Positions 39,147-47,577 of a DNA stretch of 64,000 nucleotides are shown in pieces. The stretch is from Enterobacter sp. JBIWA008. GTDB lineage: Bacteria; Pseudomonadota; Gammaproteobacteria; Enterobacterales; Enterobacteriaceae. The position numbers and the translations under genes were made by a program. Numbering within the stretch: position 1 is the first letter of the stretch; every line of letters begins with the position of its first letter. The stretch covers positions 2,356,001-2,420,000 of the forward strand of contig NZ_CP074149.1 of assembly GCF_019968765.1 (NCBI RefSeq), read 5' to 3'. The notes under the pieces were generated by a model. That model saw only the letters and a program-made list of their open reading frames with translations, did no database searches and was not told where the DNA came from.

Positions 39147-39268
39147 AATAATCTTCTCTAAAGTGTGACCAGTGCGGCGTTTTTAGCCGTAATCTAAATC
39201 TCTGCCGTGCCGATGACTATTTAACGGGCGTGTTTTTACGCATCTTACCTACAAGAGAGTCGACGGTC

Positions 39269-40963
39269 ATGGACAACACTACTTCGATGCAGGCGCAGCA
39301 TAAGCTGAGCTTCTTGCATCACATCAGGCTGGTTCCGCTGTTTTCCTCCATTCTCGGTGGCATTATTCTTCTGTTTGCCTTGAGCTCGGGTCTGGCGGGG
39401 TTTTTCCTGCTGCAGGCCGATAGCGATCAGCAGGATGTCACATCCGAAATTCAGGTGCGTATGGGGCTGTCGAACAGCTCAAACCATCTGCGAACCGCGC
39501 GTATCAACCTGATCCACGCCGGTGCGGCAAGCCGTATCGCGGAGATGGATGCGATGAAGCAGAACATCAGCGAAGCGGAAACGCGGATTAAGCAGTCTCA
39601 GGAGAGCTTTACCGCCTATATGAATCGTGCCGTGCGTACCGCCGAGGGCCAGGCGCTGGATGCGGATCTCAAGGCGCGCTACGACGCCTATATTGCGGGC
39701 CTACAGCCGATGGTGAAATTCGCCAAAAACGGCATGTTCGAAGCGATTATCAACCACGAAAACGAAACGGCCCGTCCGCTGGATGACGCTTACAACGCCG
39801 TTCTGCTGAAGGCGATCAAGATCCGTACCGACCGTGCCAATGCGCTGACGGCGCAGGCGCACAGCCGCACGCAGCTGGGCCTGATGTTTATGGTGGGCGC
39901 GTTTGCGCTGGCGCTGGCGCTGACGGCAATGACCTTTGTCGTGCTGCGCCGCACGGTGATCAATCCTTTGCAGCGTGCAGCGAAACGTATCGAGAATATC
40001 GCCAAAGGCGACCTGACGATGCCGGACGATGTGGCAGGGCGCAGCGAAATTGGCCGCCTGACGCGCGATCTGCAAACCATGCAGCATTCGCTTGAAAACA
40101 CCGTAGGCACCGTACGTCAGGGTGCAGAGGAGATCTACCGCGGTACCAGCGAGATTTCTGCCGGTAACACCGATCTCTCTTCGCGCACCGAGCAACAGGC
40201 TGCGGCGATTGAGCAAACCGCCGCAAGCATGGAACAGCTGATCGCGACGGTGAAACAGAACGCCGATAACGCCCATCATGCCAGCAAGCTGGCGGAAGAT
40301 GCCTCAGGTAAAGCCAGCCGCGGTGGCCAGATGGTCTCCGGCGTGGTGAAAACCATGGGCAATATCTCCAGCAGCTCGAAGAAGATCTCGGAGATCACCG
40401 CCGTGATTAACAGCATTGCCTTCCAGACCAATATCCTGGCGCTTAACGCGGCGGTAGAGGCGGCGCGTGCGGGCGAGCAGGGGCGCGGGTTTGCCGTGGT
40501 GGCAAGTGAAGTCCGAACCCTTGCAAGCCGCAGCGCGAATGCCGCAAAAGAGATCGAAAGCCTGATCAATGAATCGGTCTCTCTGATTGACCAGGGATCC
40601 GGTGAAGTTGTCGCCGCCGGTAACACCATGAATGAAATCGTCGAAGCGGTTAAACGCGTAACCGACATCATGCTGGAGATTGCCGCAGCGTCCGATGAAC
40701 AGAGCCGCGGTATTGTCCAGGTGAGTCAGGCGATTTCCGAGATGGATAAAGTGACCCAGCAGAACGCCTCGCTGGTTGAAGAAGCCTCTGCGGCCGCCGC
40801 GTCTCTGGAAGAACAGGGCGCCCGTCTGACCGAGGCGGTTGGGGCGTTTCGTCTGAGCGGCAAGACTCAGGGGCGCACTCAGCAGCAGAACTCTGCGGCA
40901 GTAAAACCTGCTGCACTACGTCCGGCTGTTGCGAATAACGGGGATAACTGGGAGACGTTCTGA
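39269..40963 (+). CDS. Methyl-accepting chemotaxis protein
   Basis: Inner-membrane chemoreceptor of 564 residues. TM1 spans about 32-54, a periplasmic four-helix ligand-binding domain about 55-205, and TM2 about 206-228. A HAMP domain ([20 protein letters not shown]) is followed by the cytoplasmic signalling domain with the conserved tip [20 protein letters not shown]. The C-terminus is NWETF, the tether for CheR and CheB found on high-abundance Tsr/Tar-type receptors. The start at 39269 has AGAGAG upstream; the longer frame lacks one. The ligand cannot be told. Confidence 0.93.
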   Translation: MDNTTSMQAQHKLSFLHHIRLVPLFSSILGGIILLFALSSGLAGFFLLQADSDQQDVTSEIQVRMGLSNSSNHLRTARINLIHAGAASRIAEMDAMKQNISEAETRIKQSQESFTAYMNRAVRTAEGQALDADLKARYDAYIAGLQPMVKFAKNGMFEAIINHENETARPLDDAYNAVLLKAIKIRTDRANALTAQAHSRTQLGLMFMVGAFALALALTAMTFVVLRRTVINPLQRAAKRIENIAKGDLTMPDDVAGRSEIGRLTRDLQTMQHSLENTVGTVRQGAEEIYRGTSEISAGNTDLSSRTEQQAAAIEQTAASMEQLIATVKQNADNAHHASKLAEDASGKASRGGQMVSGVVKTMGNISSSSKKISEITAVINSIAFQTNILALNAAVEAARAGEQGRGFAVVASEVRTLASRSANAAKEIESLINESVSLIDQGSGEVVAAGNTMNEIVEAVKRVTDIMLEIAAASDEQSRGIVQVSQAISEMDKVTQQNASLVEEASAAAASLEEQGARLTEAVGAFRLSGKTQGRTQQQNSAAVKPAALRPAVANNGDNWETF

Positions 40964-40975
40964 GTCGCCAGCAGT

Positions 40976-41001
40976 GTCGGGTGGCGTTTCGCTTACCCGA
41001 C
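40976..41001. repeat. REP-type palindrome
   Basis: GTCGGGT and ACCCGAC pair around GGCGTTTCGCTT. It is the same type as the second REP at 5151-5180 and lies between the chemoreceptor gene and its terminator. Confidence 0.7.
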
Positions 41002-41020
41002 CTACAAAATCTGACCTACA

Positions 41021-41046
41021 AAAAAGGGACCTTTCGGTCCCTTTTT
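41021..41046. terminator. Bidirectional terminator
   Basis: AAAAAGGGACC-TTTC-GGTCCCTTTTT forms a perfect stem with A and T flanks. It serves both the chemoreceptor gene and the convergent PQQ dehydrogenase gene. Confidence 0.9.
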
Positions 41047-41052
41047 CATCTG

Positions 41053-43434
41053 TTACTTCTTATCGGGTAACGCGTACGCGATAACGTAATCACCGCGGTC
41101 CGGCGACTGGCGAGCGCCCCCGGCGTTGATGATGATGTACTGTTTACCGGTTTTCGGCGACACGTAGGTCATCGGGCCGGACTGGCTACCGACCGGCAGG
41201 CGGTCTTTCCAGATCTCCTTCCCGGTGGCGGTATCAAACGCGCGCAGGTAGAAATCCTGCGTGCCGGCGAAGAACAGCAGGCCGGACTGGGTAGAGAGTG
41301 ATGCGCCCAGGGTCGGCATACCGATTGGGATTGGCATGTGCATGCGAATGCCCAGCGGGCCGGTATCTTCCACCGTGCCGACAGGCACCTGCCACACCAG
41401 CTTGCCGGTTTTCAGGTCAACGGCCGACATGGTGCCGAACGGCGGCTTCTGGCACGGAATGCCCAGCGGCGACAGGAAGCGTTCGCGCATCGCGCCGAAC
41501 GGCGTGCCGTCCATCGGTACGATACCCATCTCGATGCCGCTGGCGTTTTTCGCCACGTTAGCGCGCGGCACCATGTAGTTTGCCAGGCCCAGGCGCATAT
41601 CGTTGACGAACATCAGGCTGTTGTTCGGGTCAACGGAGACGCTGCCCCAGTTCATCCCGCCGAGTGAGCCAGGGAACTGCAGGGAACGGTCGAGACCCGG
41701 CGGGGTGAAGACGCCCTGGTGGCGCATCTCTTTAAACTGAATGCGGCACAGCAGCAGGTCGACAGGCGTCGCGCCCCACATGTCGGATTCGGTCAGCGTC
41801 TGGTTGCCAATCATCGGCATGCCAACGGAATACGGCTGGGTTGGAGAGTAGCGTTCACCTTCAACGTTACCTGCCGGAACAGGACGTTCTTCTACCTTCG
41901 CCACCGGCTTGCCGGTTTCACGGTTAAGCATGAAGATCATGCCCTGCTTGCTGGTCTGCACCAGCACCGGCGTGGTGCCGCCTTTACCGTCTGGCAGATC
42001 GTACAGCAGCGGCTGGGAAGGCAGGTCGAAATCCCACAGGTCGTGGTGTGTCGTCTGGAAATGCCAGCGCACCTGACCGGTGGTCGCGTCCACGGCGACG
42101 ATGGAGGAGCTGTACTTATCGTCCAGCGCGGTACGTTCGCCCGCCCAGAAATCCGGGGTGGCGTTGCCGGTTGGCAAATAAATCAGATTGAGTTTTGCAT
42201 CATAAGACATTGCTGACCAGACGTTCGGCGTGCCGCGGGTGTAGGTCTGGCCTTCCGGCGGCAGGCCGGTCAGGTTTGGATTGCCCGGATCCCACGCCCA
42301 CGCCAGCTTACCGGTGTGAACGTCGTAGGCGCGCACCACGCCCGGCGGTTCGCCGGTGGAGAAGTTATCCGCGACGCGACCGCCGACTACGACGACATTG
42401 CCGGCGACCAGCGGCGTGGAGGTCTGCTGATAATATCCGGGCTTGATCTCGCCCATGCCGACGCTCAGATCCACGGTGCCATGGTCGCCGAAGTCCTCGC
42501 AGACCTTGCCGGTATCCGCGTTGATGGCAATCAGGCGGGCATCAGTCGTAGGCAGGAACAGGCGGCGAGGGCATGCCGCAGGCGGTGTCTCTGTCTGTGA
42601 CGTTGTCACGCTTGAGCGATCTTCAAAATAGCCCAGACCGCGGCAGCGCTGCCAGTTAGGCGCCGTGGCCTTGGAATCATAGCGCCACTTTTCTTTACCA
42701 GAATCCACGTCCAGCGCCAGCACTTTACTGTACGGGGTACAGACATACAGCGTGTCGCCAATCTGCAATGGCGTGTTCTGATCTTCCGCGCCGGAGCCGT
42801 TGCTCTGCGGAATATCGCCGGTGTGCGCAACCCAGGCGACCTTCAGATCGCTGACGTTTTGCTTGTTAATCTGGTCCAGCGCGGCGAAGCGGTCGCCGTG
42901 GGTAGTATTGCCCCAGTGCTCCCAGTTCTTTTGCTGCTCGCCGGGGGCGACGGGTTTCACCGGAACGGGCTCGTTCGCGGCCACGAGGGTCTGCGGCTTA
43001 AACATCCAGCCCAGGCTGACCAGCATGGCTACCGCGAGCACGGCCGCGACGCCAAAAGCGGGGGCCTTGTTCGCGGCGCTGCGGTTCGCAGCACGCAGGA
43101 AAGGCCAGACGATGGCGCAGAGGAAGGCCAGTACGGCAAAGGTAAACAGGCGAGAGAAGAGCGGCCAGAAATCCCAGCCCGCATCGCTTACCGCCCAGAA
43201 CAGCGAGGCAATAAAGGCGATGCCGTAAAGCACGATCCCGCTGCTGCGATTGAGGAAAATCAGGATCGCGGCAATCACCATCACCACGCCCATTATCAGG
43301 AAGTATCCACTTCCGCCTACGGTGGCGAGCTTAAAGCCCAGCCCGCCGACCGCCAGACCGATGAGCATCATCAGTCCGGCAAGAAGCCACTGCAGAATAC
43401 GAGGTATCCCGCGCGGCGCGCTGCCAAATGCCAT
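41053..43434 (-). CDS. Membrane-bound PQQ dehydrogenase, glucose/quinate/shikimate family
   Basis: Inner-membrane quinoprotein dehydrogenase, 793 residues. Five N-terminal membrane helices (about 10-145) anchor a large periplasmic eight-bladed propeller that binds PQQ and passes electrons to ubiquinone. Visible family segments include WGNTTHGDRFAALDQIN, LALDVDSGKEKWRYD, THHDLWDFDLPSQPLLYD, DMWGATPVDLLLCR and MTYVSPKTGKQYIIINAGG. The start at 43434 is supported by AAAGGAGATAGAA; the frame reaches 43551 without support. It differs clearly from E. coli Gcd, so it may oxidise quinate or shikimate rather than glucose. A PcaQ-like regulator gene directly upstream in the same direction favours quinate, but the substrate is inferred. 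PQQ itself must come from genes elsewhere or from outside. Confidence 0.85.
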   Translation of the reverse strand: MAFGSAPRGIPRILQWLLAGLMMLIGLAVGGLGFKLATVGGSGYFLIMGVVMVIAAILIFLNRSSGIVLYGIAFIASLFWAVSDAGWDFWPLFSRLFTFAVLAFLCAIVWPFLRAANRSAANKAPAFGVAAVLAVAMLVSLGWMFKPQTLVAANEPVPVKPVAPGEQQKNWEHWGNTTHGDRFAALDQINKQNVSDLKVAWVAHTGDIPQSNGSGAEDQNTPLQIGDTLYVCTPYSKVLALDVDSGKEKWRYDSKATAPNWQRCRGLGYFEDRSSVTTSQTETPPAACPRRLFLPTTDARLIAINADTGKVCEDFGDHGTVDLSVGMGEIKPGYYQQTSTPLVAGNVVVVGGRVADNFSTGEPPGVVRAYDVHTGKLAWAWDPGNPNLTGLPPEGQTYTRGTPNVWSAMSYDAKLNLIYLPTGNATPDFWAGERTALDDKYSSSIVAVDATTGQVRWHFQTTHHDLWDFDLPSQPLLYDLPDGKGGTTPVLVQTSKQGMIFMLNRETGKPVAKVEERPVPAGNVEGERYSPTQPYSVGMPMIGNQTLTESDMWGATPVDLLLCRIQFKEMRHQGVFTPPGLDRSLQFPGSLGGMNWGSVSVDPNNSLMFVNDMRLGLANYMVPRANVAKNASGIEMGIVPMDGTPFGAMRERFLSPLGIPCQKPPFGTMSAVDLKTGKLVWQVPVGTVEDTGPLGIRMHMPIPIGMPTLGASLSTQSGLLFFAGTQDFYLRAFDTATGKEIWKDRLPVGSQSGPMTYVSPKTGKQYIIINAGGARQSPDRGDYVIAYALPDKK

Positions 43435-43644
43435 TTCTATCTCCTTTAGATCCCCCCGTCGTGCTGGGTGTGTACCAGTTGGGTAATAAATGCGAAGGGA
43501 ATAATGATTAACACGAGTGAATTCGGAGTTGTAAAATGATTTACGAACCATCTGGTGAATTCGCCGCTATGATAAAACTGTTAAATTGTTTTACGCAATT
43601 GTTAATGATTTATTCCGCATTATTTGATTAACGCACAGGTCAAG

Positions 43645-43681
43645 CCCCTCGCCCCTAAGGGGAGAGGGTTAGGGTGAGGGG
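43645..43681 (+). repeat. G-rich enterobacterial intergenic repeat, copy 2
   Basis: CCCCTCGCCCC pairs with GGGGAGAGGG and is followed by TTAGGGTGAGGGG. It has the same core and orientation as at 3338-3367 and 58282-58315. It lies just downstream of the PcaQ-like gene. Confidence 0.75.
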
Positions 43682-43692
43682 TGAAAAAGGCT

Positions 43693-44616
43693 TTAAACCG
43701 GCATCGATTTGCGGATAGCGCTTAGCAGCGTCTGTGCGCCCGTTGAGAGTGGCTTGTCTACCCGCGTCAAAATGCCGATAGGTTCACCGGGGCCAGGGGA
43801 GGTAATCGGCAGGGCGATCAGCGTTCCCTGGCGTAAATCATCTTTTACCGCGCCTGAGGGGACGAACCAGACGTAGTCATAATCCAGCGTAAGCTGGCGT
43901 GAAAGTGAGGCAGATAGCGTTTCGATGCATCCTGAAGGCAGCGTACATCCCTGCATTTGCAGCAAGGTTTCGGCGGTCTGGCGCGGGACGGTCCCTTTCG
44001 GGCAAACCACTACCGGCCACTCCATAACGCGGCTTAACGTTACCGTGTCGTGCAGCAGGGGATGATTGGGACGAACCACCAGCTTCAGGGACTCCAGGAA
44101 CAGCAGTTCGTAATTAAGACCGCCCATCAGTTCAGGGTCGGACATTCGACCGATACCGATATCCAGCTCGCCCGATTTCAGCCCCGCGAGAAGCATGGTG
44201 TTATTCATGGTGGCAACCTGAATCGTGGTATGCCGTTGCTGCTTGTGGAACTGGCCAATCACCGGCGGAAGAATGCCCAGCGCGGCGGTAGGCAGGGCCC
44301 CGACGCGGACGACCTCGCTGCTGTGTGCTTCTTTTTGATGCAGGGACTGACCTGCGGTATTGAGCGCATCCAGCACTTTAACGGCGTGCGTGAGGAACTG
44401 TTCGCCCACGATGGTAAGCTGAGCCCCCAGCCGCCCGCGGTCAAAAAGACGGGCTCCTGTGAGCTGTTCCAGCTCGTTGAGGGTTTTTGAGAGCGCAGGC
44501 TGGCTCAGGTTAAGGGTTTCAGCCGCACGCCCCAGCGTTCCCTGTTGAGCGACGGCCACAAATGTATGCAAATGGCGCAAGCGTATGCGCTGACTGAACA
44601 GACCATTTTTTTCCAT
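43693..44616 (-). CDS. PcaQ-like LysR regulator
   Basis: A 307-residue LysR regulator. Its N-terminus (IRLRHLHTFVAVAQQGTLGR, then AAETLNLSQPALSKTLNELE) strongly resembles PcaQ and related regulators of protocatechuate catabolism. The effector domain begins near residue 95 (VVRVGALPTAALGILPPVIG). PcaQ responds to beta-carboxy-muconate derivatives and activates pca genes. None of those genes is in the window, but the PQQ dehydrogenase downstream could produce dehydroquinate, which leads to protocatechuate. The pairing therefore makes biochemical sense. The ribosome site is weak. An equally possible reading is a GbpR-type sugar-related regulator. Confidence 0.75.
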   Translation of the reverse strand: MEKNGLFSQRIRLRHLHTFVAVAQQGTLGRAAETLNLSQPALSKTLNELEQLTGARLFDRGRLGAQLTIVGEQFLTHAVKVLDALNTAGQSLHQKEAHSSEVVRVGALPTAALGILPPVIGQFHKQQRHTTIQVATMNNTMLLAGLKSGELDIGIGRMSDPELMGGLNYELLFLESLKLVVRPNHPLLHDTVTLSRVMEWPVVVCPKGTVPRQTAETLLQMQGCTLPSGCIETLSASLSRQLTLDYDYVWFVPSGAVKDDLRQGTLIALPITSPGPGEPIGILTRVDKPLSTGAQTLLSAIRKSMPV

Positions 44617-44785
44617 AGGCGATGTTAAAAACAGAGCGATGCGGGTGACAAGTTAAGTTGTTTAATTTTGATAACCTGATAGCAAAATATTTTTAACATT
44701 TGATCTGTTTGAGTTACAACATATTTTTCGGCAGGGAAATAATAGCGAACGTCCTTGTTCATTTATTGCTCATTGCTGAGAGGCG

Positions 44786-45670
44786 TTAGATCACGCCGTC
44801 ACCGCCGTCAGAACACCACACCTGGCCGGAGGTAAATGAACATTCATCCGAGGCCAGCGTGACGTACAGCGGGGCGATCTCGACGGGCTGGCCCGGACGT
44901 CCCAGCGGGGTGTCGCCACCGAACTCCTTCACTTTTTCCATCGGCTGCCCGCCGCTGGACTGCAGCACCGTCCAGTAAGGACCGGGGGCAACCGCGTTGA
45001 CGCGAATGCCTTTTGGACCGAGCTGTTTGGCTAAGGATTTGGTAAATACCGCCAGACAGGCTTTCGTCTGGGCGTAGTCCAGCAGCACGGGGCTGGGCTT
45101 CACCGCCTGAACGGAGGAGGTATTAATGATAACGGACGACGCTTTCAGGTGGCGCAGCGCCGCCTTCGTGATCCAGAAAGGAGCGTACACGTTGGTTTTG
45201 AACGTTGCGTCAAAATCCTCAGTGGTGAGTTCTTCAAGCGATTCACGGAACTGCTGACGCCCGGCGTTGTTGACCAGAATGTCCAGCCCGCCCAGTTTCG
45301 ACACGGCATCTTCGACAAGATTCTGGCAGAAGGTTTCGTCCCGGACGTCCCCCGGCAGCGCGACGGCCTTGCGGCCTTCGGCTTCGATCAGCTCGATGAC
45401 CTCAGCGGCATCTTTTTCTTCTTCAGGCAGATAGTTGATGGCAACGTCAGCGCCTTCACGGGCATAGGCGATTGCCACCGCGCGTCCAATACCGGAGTCT
45501 CCGCCGGTAATCAGCGCTTTTTTGCCGGCCATGCGGCCATGCCCTTTATAGCTGGTTTCCCCGTGGTCGGGTACAGGCTGCATTTCGGATGCCAGTCCCG
45601 GCGGCGTTTGCGGCTGTTCCGGGAACGGGGGCTGCGGGTAAGCGTTCGTACGTTGTTTGGTATCACTCAT
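44786..45670 (-). CDS. SDR-family oxidoreductase (YghA-like)
   Basis: Short-chain dehydrogenase of 294 residues with the long N-terminal extension typical of the YghA/YdaD group. The cofactor motif is TGGDSGIGRAVA near residue 55. The active-site residues are in INTSSVQA (Ser) and YAQTKA (Tyr and Lys), and the family loop VAPGPYWT follows. AAGGAGTCAGCT precedes the ATG. YghA-like enzymes are usually sigma-S-controlled stress proteins with aldehyde reductase activity. The neighbours (a YgiW-like protein, YciF, YciG) belong to the same stress group. Confidence 0.88.
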   Translation of the reverse strand: MSDTKQRTNAYPQPPFPEQPQTPPGLASEMQPVPDHGETSYKGHGRMAGKKALITGGDSGIGRAVAIAYAREGADVAINYLPEEEKDAAEVIELIEAEGRKAVALPGDVRDETFCQNLVEDAVSKLGGLDILVNNAGRQQFRESLEELTTEDFDATFKTNVYAPFWITKAALRHLKASSVIINTSSVQAVKPSPVLLDYAQTKACLAVFTKSLAKQLGPKGIRVNAVAPGPYWTVLQSSGGQPMEKVKEFGGDTPLGRPGQPVEIAPLYVTLASDECSFTSGQVWCSDGGDGVI

Positions 45671-45734
45671 AGCTGACTCCTTAAGCCAAGGGGTGAGATT
45701 TGATGGATAACTGCAGCGTTAACGCTTCGCTGAA

Positions 45735-46124
45735 TTATTTCTGCAAACGATCGACACGGACGACGGCAGGAGATGATTTTTTATCAAGCGAACCGTTGAT
45801 ACCGATCATCTGGTCGGGTTTTACCGTTCTGTCGTCGAAGACTGCCTGGGGAATAATAACGTCGATTTTTCCGGTTTTATCCTGAAATACAAACTTATCG
45901 CCGCTACCGTCAATAAGATTACCGCGTAATGAAATGGTCGCGCCGTCGTGCATTTGTTTTGCCTGATCGATGGTCATAATACGCGCGTCGTCGGTTCCGC
46001 GATATCCGCTATCAAGCGCGTGGGGAGGCGGTGGCGCTTCGCCTTTTTGTAATCCGCCGTTATTATCTGCCCAGGCGGCTGGAACCAGAAATATTAAAAA
46101 AGCGGAAATAAGCGATAATTTCAT
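45735..46124 (-). CDS. YgiW/YdeI-family periplasmic OB-fold stress protein
   Basis: A 129-residue exported protein. The signal peptide ends near AWA ([19 protein letters not shown]). The mature part has a Pro-rich linker and then a bacterial OB-fold domain ([20 protein letters not shown], then [20 protein letters not shown]). Family members YgiW and YdeI protect against peroxide, cationic peptides and metals. AAGGATATCGG precedes the ATG. It lies 64 bases upstream of the SDR gene in the same direction, so the two may be co-transcribed. Confidence 0.87.
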   Translation of the reverse strand: MKLSLISAFLIFLVPAAWADNNGGLQKGEAPPPPHALDSGYRGTDDARIMTIDQAKQMHDGATISLRGNLIDGSGDKFVFQDKTGKIDVIIPQAVFDDRTVKPDQMIGINGSLDKKSSPAVVRVDRLQK

Positions 46125-46265
46125 CCGATATCCTTCATTTTGCGTGTCTTGACTTATAAAGTATTGTTGCTGTTCCTTTATGTGGCAAATGTGATAAGTC
46201 CTAAAAACAATCGCGTTAGAAATAAAAGTTACCCGGGATAGAGGGGAATTATCGCTTGCTGGCGT

Positions 46266-46361
46266 TTGAATACGCGTTTCGTCAGGTGGGTTTTATTGGT
46301 CAGCTGGGCACTTCTGCTATTCTGGTATCAGCGCGTCAAAATAATGGCATTACAGAAATAA
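46266..46361 (+). CDS. Possible small membrane protein (31 residues)
   Basis: The frame begins with TTG and encodes a positive start (NTRFVRW), a hydrophobic helix ([13 protein letters not shown]) and a positive tail. This is the layout of small bacterial membrane proteins. The nearest purine-rich sequence (GAGGGG) is too far upstream for a good ribosome site, so this is a weak call. Confidence 0.2.
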   Translation: MNTRFVRWVLLVSWALLLFWYQRVKIMALQK

Positions 46362-46369
46362 GTGACATC

Positions 46370-46403
46370 AAATATGCCATCGCTTGAGCGCGATGGCATA
46401 TTT
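46370..46403. terminator. Strong hairpin, likely terminator of the cytochrome bd operon
   Basis: A 14-bp perfect stem (46370-46383 with 46390-46403) with a 6-base loop. On the minus strand it lies about 165 bases beyond the cydB stop. The tail has only three T residues in a row. Confidence 0.5.
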
Positions 46404-46566
46404 CAATCATTCCTTTCGAGAAATAAGAGGCGGCAAGATGAGCAATCTTTTTCACGCCAGCCAGTGAGCAGGCGGTGACCTGGTGGCAAAGGCGGTGCAT
46501 CTATCGCTGGCCGAGCCGCTGACTGATAAATAATGACTCGTTTATGCCTCTCGGTCATAGCGTTCC

Positions 46567-47577
46567 TCAGTGATAGCCTTCAGTATCCGACACTTTGCCC
46601 CGAAAGACGTAGTAGCTCCAGGCGGTGTACACCAGAATCACCGGAATAATCAGCAACGTGCCTACCAGCATAAACAGCTGGCTGGCAGGCGGGGCCGCGG
46701 CTTCCCACAGGGTGATGCGCGGCGGAATAATGTTCGGCCAGAGGCTGATGCCGAGCCCGCTAAACCCGAGGAAAATCAGCCCCAGCGTCAGCAGGAAGGG
46801 GCGCGCGTGGCTGTCAGGGTTGCGGGTCAGGCGCCAGATCAGCACGCTGAAAAGCCCGACCAGCAGCGGAACCGGCAGGAACCAGAAGAAGTTGGGCAGG
46901 GTGAACCAGCGGTCGGCCACGTACTGCCAGCCGAGCGGCGTCCAGACGCTAACCACCGCGATAACCACCATCAGCGCCAGCAGCACGTGGCGGGTCAGCT
47001 CGCGCATGCGGACCTGCAGCGCGCCTTCGCTTTTCATAATGAGCCAGGTGGTACCCAGCAGCGTATAGGCGACGACCAGACCGATGCCGCAGAAGAGGTT
47101 GAAGGGGGTGAGCCAGTCCAGCGCGGAGCCGACGAAACGCCGCCCCTCAACGTCGAAGCCGTTGATCACGGCGCCCACCACCACGCCCTGGCTAAAGGTG
47201 GCGAGCAGGGAGCCGCCGGCAAAGGAGTAATCCCAGAATTTGCGGTGCGACGGCGTGGCTTTGAAGCGGAACTCAAAGGCGACGCCGCGAAAAATGAGGC
47301 CGATCAGCATCGCTGTGAGAGGAATGGTGAGCGCATCAATAATGACCGCATAGGCCAGCGGAAACGCGCCGAACAGGCCCGCGCCGCCGAGCACCAGCCA
47401 GGTCTCGTTGCCGTCCCAGACCGGCGCCACGCTGTTGACCATCACATCCCGCTCCTTCGCATCGCCCACGAAGTTAAACAGCAGGCCGATGCCCAAATCA
47501 AAGCCATCCATAATGATGTACATCAGCGTGGCAAAGACGATGATGGCAAACCAGATCACTGAGATATCGACGCCCAT
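46567..47577 (-). CDS. cydB: Cytochrome bd-type quinol oxidase subunit II
   Basis: Inner-membrane subunit II of a cytochrome bd oxidase, 336 residues with about eight helices. The N-terminal IWFAIIVFATLMYIIMDGFD and the following GLLFNFVG...NGNETWL-type segment (VWDGNETWLVLGGAGLFGAF) are diagnostic. The length is shorter than E. coli CydB (379) and fits the cyanide-insensitive (CioB) group. Its start overlaps the stop of subunit I by one base (TGATG), so the two are translationally coupled. No CydX-like small subunit follows in an obvious form. Confidence 0.92.
   Translation of the reverse strand: MGVDISVIWFAIIVFATLMYIIMDGFDLGIGLLFNFVGDAKERDVMVNSVAPVWDGNETWLVLGGAGLFGAFPLAYAVIIDALTIPLTAMLIGLIFRGVAFEFRFKATPSHRKFWDYSFAGGSLLATFSQGVVVGAVINGFDVEGRRFVGSALDWLTPFNLFCGIGLVVAYTLLGTTWLIMKSEGALQVRMRELTRHVLLALMVVIAVVSVWTPLGWQYVADRWFTLPNFFWFLPVPLLVGLFSVLIWRLTRNPDSHARPFLLTLGLIFLGFSGLGISLWPNIIPPRITLWEAAAPPASQLFMLVGTLLIIPVILVYTAWSYYVFRGKVSDTEGYH

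Larger units (their letters stand above)
46125..46566. other. Intergenic region with small open frames and a strong hairpin
   Basis: This 442-base stretch separates the YgiW-like gene from the cytochrome bd operon. It holds a 31-codon hydrophobic frame starting with TTG (46266-46361, plus), a long hairpin (46370-46403), a plus-strand frame interrupted by TGA (46438-46533), and an antisense 51-codon frame starting 8 bases after cydB (46558-46403, minus). None has strong support. Confidence 0.5.

Noticed and set aside
46570..47562. Plus-strand frame of 330 codons
   Set aside because: It is the exact antisense of the well-supported cydB gene and encodes Gln/His/Arg-rich sequence typical of shadows.
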